Part shown: positions 58,850 through 64,000 of the stretch, one piece after another
How positions within the stretch are numbered: position 1 is the stretch's first letter
Layout of the letters: each line of letters begins with the position of its first letter
Program-made: the position numbers and the translations under genes
NCBI RefSeq assembly: GCF_910594005.1
Contig: NC_057827.1
Span: 2,046,001 to 2,110,000, forward strand
Direction of reading: 5' to 3'
Length of the DNA: 64,000 nt
From: Cervus elaphus
Lineage: Eukaryota > Chordata > Mammalia > Artiodactyla > Cervidae
The notes under the pieces: model-generated
The model's input: only the letters and a program-made list of their open reading frames with translations
Database searches by the model: none
Told to the model about the DNA's origin: nothing

Positions 58850-61800
58850 GTGTTCTTGGGGTTTCTCTGGAGTGCCATCAAGGAAATCAAGGCTCCTTTC
58901 ATGTGTGATGTGAAACACGAAATTGCTCTGCATGCAGTGCAGGGGAATCGGGCCTCAGCTCGCGGCGAGGGGGAAGTCTCATGGTTTTTCTCGAGTTGCG
59001 GCGGGAACCTGGAGTATATTCTTGAGTTACGACGGGGAGAGCCCTTCCACACACATGTTTGTTCAGCGACGTCAGGACTCCTGCCTAGTTGCGAGGGAAA
59101 ACTCGGGATCCTCCTCGAGGCTTGGCAGGGCAATTGGGACGCCTCTCAGCCTGAGAATGGAGACCAAGTGTCCCTTTCCACATGCCACAGGAATCCTGGG
59201 ACTCCTATCAAGTTTCACGAGGAGTCAGACATTGTCTCCTTTGGAGGCACTGATCTCCGTGTACCTCCGGAGTTTTCAAAGGATGTGAGGCCTCCGGTCG
59301 CGATGAGGTGGGGAACTAGGTCTTTCTCTGTGGTCTCCACAGGGGATTCAGACATCCTTTCGTCTTGGGAGATGCAAGACGAGCCTGCATTCAAGTCACT
59401 GCAGGGATATCCGGCCTTATTTCGAGTCAGGGCATCGCGGTGTCCATTCCACTTGAGGCTGCAAACTCAGGGTCCCTCTCACATACCTAGAGCTGCGAGA
59501 AGCCTCCTCTTGAGGTGCTTGTGGTAAGGTGGTATTCCTCTGGAGTCGAAGCCAGGGACTAACCTCTCATCTCAAGTTGATTTTTGGTTCACGGATCTCT
59601 TTCGTGTTGCTACAGTGACCTCAGGATCCCTCTAGCCTTGAAACAGTGTTCTTGGGGTTTCTCTGGAGTGCCATCAAGGAAATCAAGGCTGCTTTCATGT
59701 GTGATGTGCAACACGCAATTGCTCTGCACGCAGTGCAGCGGAATCGGGCCTGATCTCGCGGCAAGGGGGAAATCTCATGGTTTTTCTCGAGTTGCGGCGG
59801 GAACCTGGGGTATATTCTCGAGTTACGACGGGGATGGCCCTTCCACCCACGTGTTTGTGCAGCGACGTCAGGACTCCTGCCTAGTTGCGAGGGACAACTC
59901 GGGATTCTCCTCGAGGCTTGCCAGGGCAATTGGGACGCCTCTCCAGCTGAGGCGGGAGACCAAGGGTCCCTTTCCACGTGCCACAGGAATCCTGGGACTC
60001 CTATCAAGTTTCAGAGGAGTCAGGCATCGTCTCCTTTGGAGCACTGATCTCCGCGTACCTCTGGAGTTTTCAAAGGATGTGAGGCCTCCGGTCGCGATGA
60101 GGTGGGGAACTAGGTCTTTCTCTGTGGTCTCCACAGGGGATTCAGACATCCTTTTGTCTTGTGAGATGCAAGACGAGCCTACATTCGAGTCACTGCAGGG
60201 ATATCCAGCCTTATTTCGAGTCAGGGCATCGCAGTGTCCATTCCACTTGAGGCCACAAACTCAGGGTCCCTCTCACATACCTAGAGCTGAGAGAAGCCTC
60301 CTCTTGAGGTGTTTGTGGTGAGGTGGTATTCCTCTGGTGTCGAAATGAGGGACTAACCTCTCATCTCGAGTTGATTTTTGGTCCACGGAGCTCTTTCGTG
60401 TTGCTACAGTGACCTCAGGATCCCTCTAGCCTTGAAACAGTGTTCTTGGGGTTTCTCTGGAGTGCCATCAAGGAAATCAAGGCTCCTTTAATGTGTGATG
60501 TGCAACACGGAATTGCTCTGCATGCTGTGTAGGGGAATCGAGCCTCATCTCGCGGCGAGGGGGAAGTCTCATTGTTTTTCTCGAGTTGCGGCGGAAACCT
60601 GGAGTATATTCTCGAGTTACGACGGGGTTGGCCCTTCCATCCACGTGTTTGTTCAGCCCCGTCAGGACTCCTGCCTAGTTGCGAGGGACAACTCGGGATT
60701 CTCCTCGAGGCTTGGCAGGGCAATTGGGACACCTCTCCAGCTGAGGCAGGAGACCAAGGGTCCCTTTCCACGTGCCACAGGAATCCTGGGACTCCTATTA
60801 AGTTTCACGAGGAGTCAGACATCGTCTCCTTTGCAGGCACTGATCTCCGCGTACCTCTGGAGTTTTCAAAGGATTTGAAGCCTCCGGTCGCGATGACGTG
60901 GGCAACAAGGTCTTTCTCTGTGGTCTCCACAGGGGATTCAGACATCCTTTCGCCTTGGGAGAGGCAAGACAAGCCTGCATTCAAGAAACTGCAGGGATAT
61001 ACGGCCTTATTTCGAATCAGGGCATCCCGGTGTGCATTCCACTTGAGGCCGCAAACTCAGGTTCCCTCTCACATACCTAGAGCTGAGAGAAGCCTCCTCT
61101 TGAGGTGCTTGTGGTAAGGTGGTATTCCTCTGGAGTCGAAGCCAGGGACTAACCTCTCATCTCGAGTTGATTTTTGGTCCACGGAGCTCTTTTTTGTTGC
61201 TACAGTGACCTCAGGATCCCTCTAGCCTTGAAACAGTGTTCTTGGGGTTTCTCTGGAGTGCCATCAAGGAAATCAAGGCTCCTTTCATGTGTGATGTGCA
61301 ACACGGAATTGCTCTGCACGCAGTGCAGGGGAATCGGGCCTCATTTCGCGGCGAGGGGAAATTATCATGGTTTTTCTCGAGTTGGGGCGGGAACCTGGGG
61401 TATATTCTCGAGTTACGACGGGGATGGCCCTTCCACACACGTGTTTGTTCAGCGACGTCAGGACTCCTGCCTAGTTGCGAGGGACACCTCGGGATTCTCC
61501 TCGAGGCTTGGCAGGGCAATTGGGACGCCTCTCCAGCTGAGGCGGGAGACCAAGGGTCCCTTTCCACGTGCCACAGGAATCCTGGGACTCCTATCAAGTT
61601 TCACGAGGAGTCAGGCATCGTCTCCTTTGGAGGCACTGATCTCCGCGTACCTCTGGAATTTTCAAAGGATGTGAGGCCTCCGGTCGCGATGAGGTGGGGA
61701 ACTAGGTCTTTCTCTGTGGTCTCCACAGGGGATTCAGACATCCTTTCGTCTTGGGAGATGCAAGACGAGCCTGCATTCAAGTCACTGCAGGGATATCCGG

Positions 61801-62031
61801 CGTTATTTCGAGTCAGGGCATCGCGGTGTTCATTCCACTTGAGGCCGCAAACTCAGGGTCTCTCTCACATACCTAAAGCTGCGAGAAGCCTCCTCTTGAG
61901 GTGCTTGTGGTAAGGTGGTATTCTTCTGGAGTCGAAGTTAGGGACTAACCTCTCATCTCGAGTTGATTTTTGGTCCACGGAGCTCTTTCCTGTTGCTACA
62001 GTGACCTCAGGATCCCTCTAGCCTTGAAACA
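58850..62031. repeat. Units U75-U78, related to U22-U27
   Basis: Unit starts: 58850, 59646, 60440, 61236. U75 is of the U23/U27 type (GTGAAACACGAAATTGC, CAGCTCGCGGCG) with a private CTCAGCCTGAGAATGG. U76 is of the U22/U26 type (AAGGCTGCTTTC, GGGCCTGATC, TTTCAGAGGAG) and lost one further base in TTTGGAGCACTG. U77 matches U24 and U78 matches U25, both at 42,158 bp (53 units). Compared with U22-U25 the order of the first two types is exchanged, so the block was not copied as a single piece. Confidence 0.84.
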
Positions 62032-64000
62032 GTGTTCTTGGGGTTTCTCTGGATTGCCATTAAGGAAATAAAGGCTCCTTTCATGTGTGATGTGCAACAC
62101 GGAATTGCTCTGCACGCAGTGCAGGGGAATCGGGCCTCATCTCGCGGCGAGGGGTAAGTCTCATGGTTTTTCTCGAGTTGTGGCGGAAACCTGGGGTATA
62201 TTCTCGAGTTACTATTGGCATGGCCCTTCCAACTACGTGTTTATTCAGCGACGTCAGGACTCCTGCCTAGTTGCGAGGGACAACTCGGGATTCTCCTCGA
62301 GGCTTGGCAGGGCAATTGGGACGCCTCTCCAGCTGAGGCGGGAGACCAAGTGTCCCTTTCCACGTGCCACAGGAATCCTGGGACTCCTATCAAGTTTCAC
62401 GAGGAGTCAGGCATCGTCTCCTTTGGAGGCACTGATCTCCGCAAACCTCTGGAGTTTTCAAAGGATGTGAGGCCTCCGGTCGCCATGAGGTGGGGAACTA
62501 GGTCTTTCTCTGTGGTCTCCACAGGGGATTCAGACATCCTTTCGTCTTGGGAGATGCAAGACGAGCATGCATTCTAGTCACTGCAGGGATATCCGGCCTT
62601 ATTTCGAGTCAGGGCATAGCGGTGTCCATTCCACTTGAGGCTGCAAACTCAGGGTCCGTCTCACATACCTAGAGCTGAGAGAAGCCTCCTCTTGAGGTGC
62701 TTGTGGTAAGGTGGTATTCCTCTGGAGTCGAAGCCAGGGACTAACCCCTCATCTCGGGTTGATTTTTGGTCCACGGAGCTGTTTCGAGTTGCTACAGTGA
62801 CCTCAGGATCCCTCTAGCCTTGAAACAGTGTTCTTGGGGTTTCTCTGGAGTGCCATCAAGGAAATCAAGGCTCCTTTCATGTGTGATGTGCACCACGGAA
62901 TTTCTCTGCACGCAGGGTAGGGGAATCGGGCCTCAACTCGTGGCGAGGGGGAAGTCTCATGGTTTTTCCCGAGTTGCGGTGGGAACCTGGGGTATATTCT
63001 CGAGTTACGACGGGGATGGCCCTTCCACCCACGTGTTTGTTCAGCGACGTCAGGACTCCTGCCTAGTTGCGAGGGACAACTCGGGATTCTCCACGAGGCT
63101 TGGCAGGGCAATTGGGATGCCTCTCCAGCTGAGGCAGGAGACGAAGGGTCCCTTTCCACGTGCCACAGGAATCCTGGGACTCCTATCAAGTTTCACGAGG
63201 AGTCAGGCATCGTCTCCTTTGGAGGCACTGATCTCCGCGTACCTCTGGAGTTTTCAAAGAATGTGAGGCCTCCGGTCGCGATGAGGTGGGGAACTAGGTC
63301 TTTCTCTGTGGTCTCCACAGGGGATTCAGAAATCCTTTAGTCTTGGGAGATGTAAGACGAGCCTGCATTCTAGTCACTGCAGGCATATCCGGCCTTATTT
63401 CGAATCAGGGCATAGCGGTGTCCATTCCACTTGAGGCTGCAAACTCAGGGTCCCTCTCACATACCTAGAGCTGAGAGAAGCCTCCTCTTGAGGTGCTTGT
63501 GGTAAGGTGGTATTCCTCTGGAGTCGAAGCCAGGGACTAACCCCTCATCTCGAGTTGATTTTTGGTCCACGGAGCTCTTTCGTGTTGCTACAGTGACCTC
63601 AGGATCCCTCGAGCCTTGAAACAGTGTTCTTGGGCTTTCTCTGGAGTGCCATCAAGGAAATCAAGGCTCCTTTCATGTGTGATGTGCAACACGGAATTTC
63701 TCTGCATGCTGGGTAGGGGAATCGGGCCTCATCTCGCGGCGAGGGGGAAGTCTCATGGTTTTTCTCGAGTTGCGGCGGGAACCTGGGGTATATTCTGGAG
63801 TTACGATGGGGATGGCCCTTCCACCCACGTGTTTGTTCAGCGACGTCAGGACTCCTACCTAGTTGCGAGGGACAACTCGGGATTCTCCTCAAGGCTTGGC
63901 AGGGCAATTGGGACGCCTCTCCAGCTGAGGCGGGAGACCAAGGGTCCCTTTCCACGTGCCACAGGAATCCTGGGACTCCTATCAAGTTTCACGAGGAGTC
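62032..64000. repeat. Units U79-U81 (last one cut by the window end)
   Basis: Unit starts: 62032, 62828, 63624. U79 begins GATTGCCATTAAGG and GAAATAAAGGC as U13, U21 and U26 do, and has a private ACTATTGGCATGG, CAACTACGTG and TTATTCAGCG. U80 and U81 share GGGTAGGGGAATCGGG, a variant close to the GGGTTGGGGAATCGGG of U3, U8 and U12. The 377 bp of U81 end at GAGGAGTC without any change of character, so the array continues beyond the window, as it does before base 1. Confidence 0.86.

Larger units (their letters stand above)
1..64000. repeat. Tandem satellite array, ~796-bp monomer, 81 units (probable pecoran satellite I)
   Basis: Seen: one unit repeats head to tail without interruption or inversion. 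Spacing of the GTGTTCTTGG-type anchor is 794, 795 or 796 bp throughout, always in the same orientation. GGATCC (in CAGGATCCCT), CTGCAG and GAGCTC recur about once per unit and CTCGAG several times, so the repeat is visible at restriction-site level. Units differ by scattered substitutions and 1-2 base deletions; no transposon, A-tail, LTR or microsatellite interrupts them. Known: pecoran satellite I has ~0.8-1.4 kb monomers made of diverged 31-bp subrepeats, is CpG-rich and sits at centromeres or pericentromeres. Inferred: this is such an array from a bovid or cervid. The repeat itself is certain; the family name is from architecture, not from an alignment. Another mammalian satellite with a 31-bp base is the alternative. 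Confidence 0.97.

Noticed and set aside
1..64000. Transposon, LTR or endogenous virus
   Set aside because: No terminal repeats, target-site duplications, poly(A) tails, or reverse transcriptase or transposase frames were seen; every stretch read aligns to the 796-bp unit.
1..64000. tRNA, rRNA, snRNA or ribosomal spacer repeats
   Set aside because: No conserved RNA gene motif such as A/B boxes in proper spacing or rRNA core sequence was recognised in the consensus unit.

Overview
The whole window is one uninterrupted tandem satellite array. I see no gene, RNA gene, transposon, SINE, LINE or LTR in any part of it. A unit of about 796 bp repeats head to tail on one strand from base 1 to base 64000. 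Taking the recurring GTGTTCTTGG-like anchor as unit start, there are 81 units: U1 lacks its first 18 bp, U2-U80 are complete (794-796 bp each), and U81 is cut by the window end after 377 bp. Inside the unit the DNA falls into a 31-bp register: 25 segments of 31 bp plus one of 21 bp gives exactly 796 bp, and several adjacent segments still resemble one another.

A CpG-rich satellite with a ~0.8 kb monomer built on diverged 31-bp subrepeats is the known architecture of satellite I (the 1.714/1.715 family) of pecoran ruminants. In these animals it lies at centromeres and pericentromeres: about 0.82 kb monomers in sheep and goat, about 0.8-1 kb in deer and muntjac, 1.4 kb in cattle. I therefore infer a ruminant centromeric or pericentromeric array, bovid or cervid not decided. 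This rests on architecture recalled from the family, not on an alignment.

Layout: U1-U6 (1-4754) are related to U64-U69, 50,115 bp away. U7-U18 (4755-14303) hold dispersed 1-2 unit duplications (three copies of a U7/U8-type tract; a 1.85 kb near-identical copy pair). U19-U27 (14304-21464) are mixed units sharing one-base-deletion markers. U28-U32 (21465-25439) show a two-unit period of ~1,590 bp. From 25440 to 45320 is the most ordered part: a four-unit higher-order repeat (3,180-3,181 bp) occurs three times, and a six-unit block follows its first and third copies, so about 7.2 kb recurs at an offset of 11,930 bp. U58-U66 (45321-52484) hold another higher-order repeat, once as four units and once as five because one unit is doubled. 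U67-U81 (52485-64000) are again mixed, with units matching U4-U6 and U24-U25.

The units do not act together as genes. The record here is of array evolution: unequal exchange with register kept to whole units, segmental copying, and short conversion-like tracts. Long open frames recur in every unit on both strands but have no mark of coding. I found no undescribed protein system; the interesting content is the nested repeat structure and the mosaic breakpoints.
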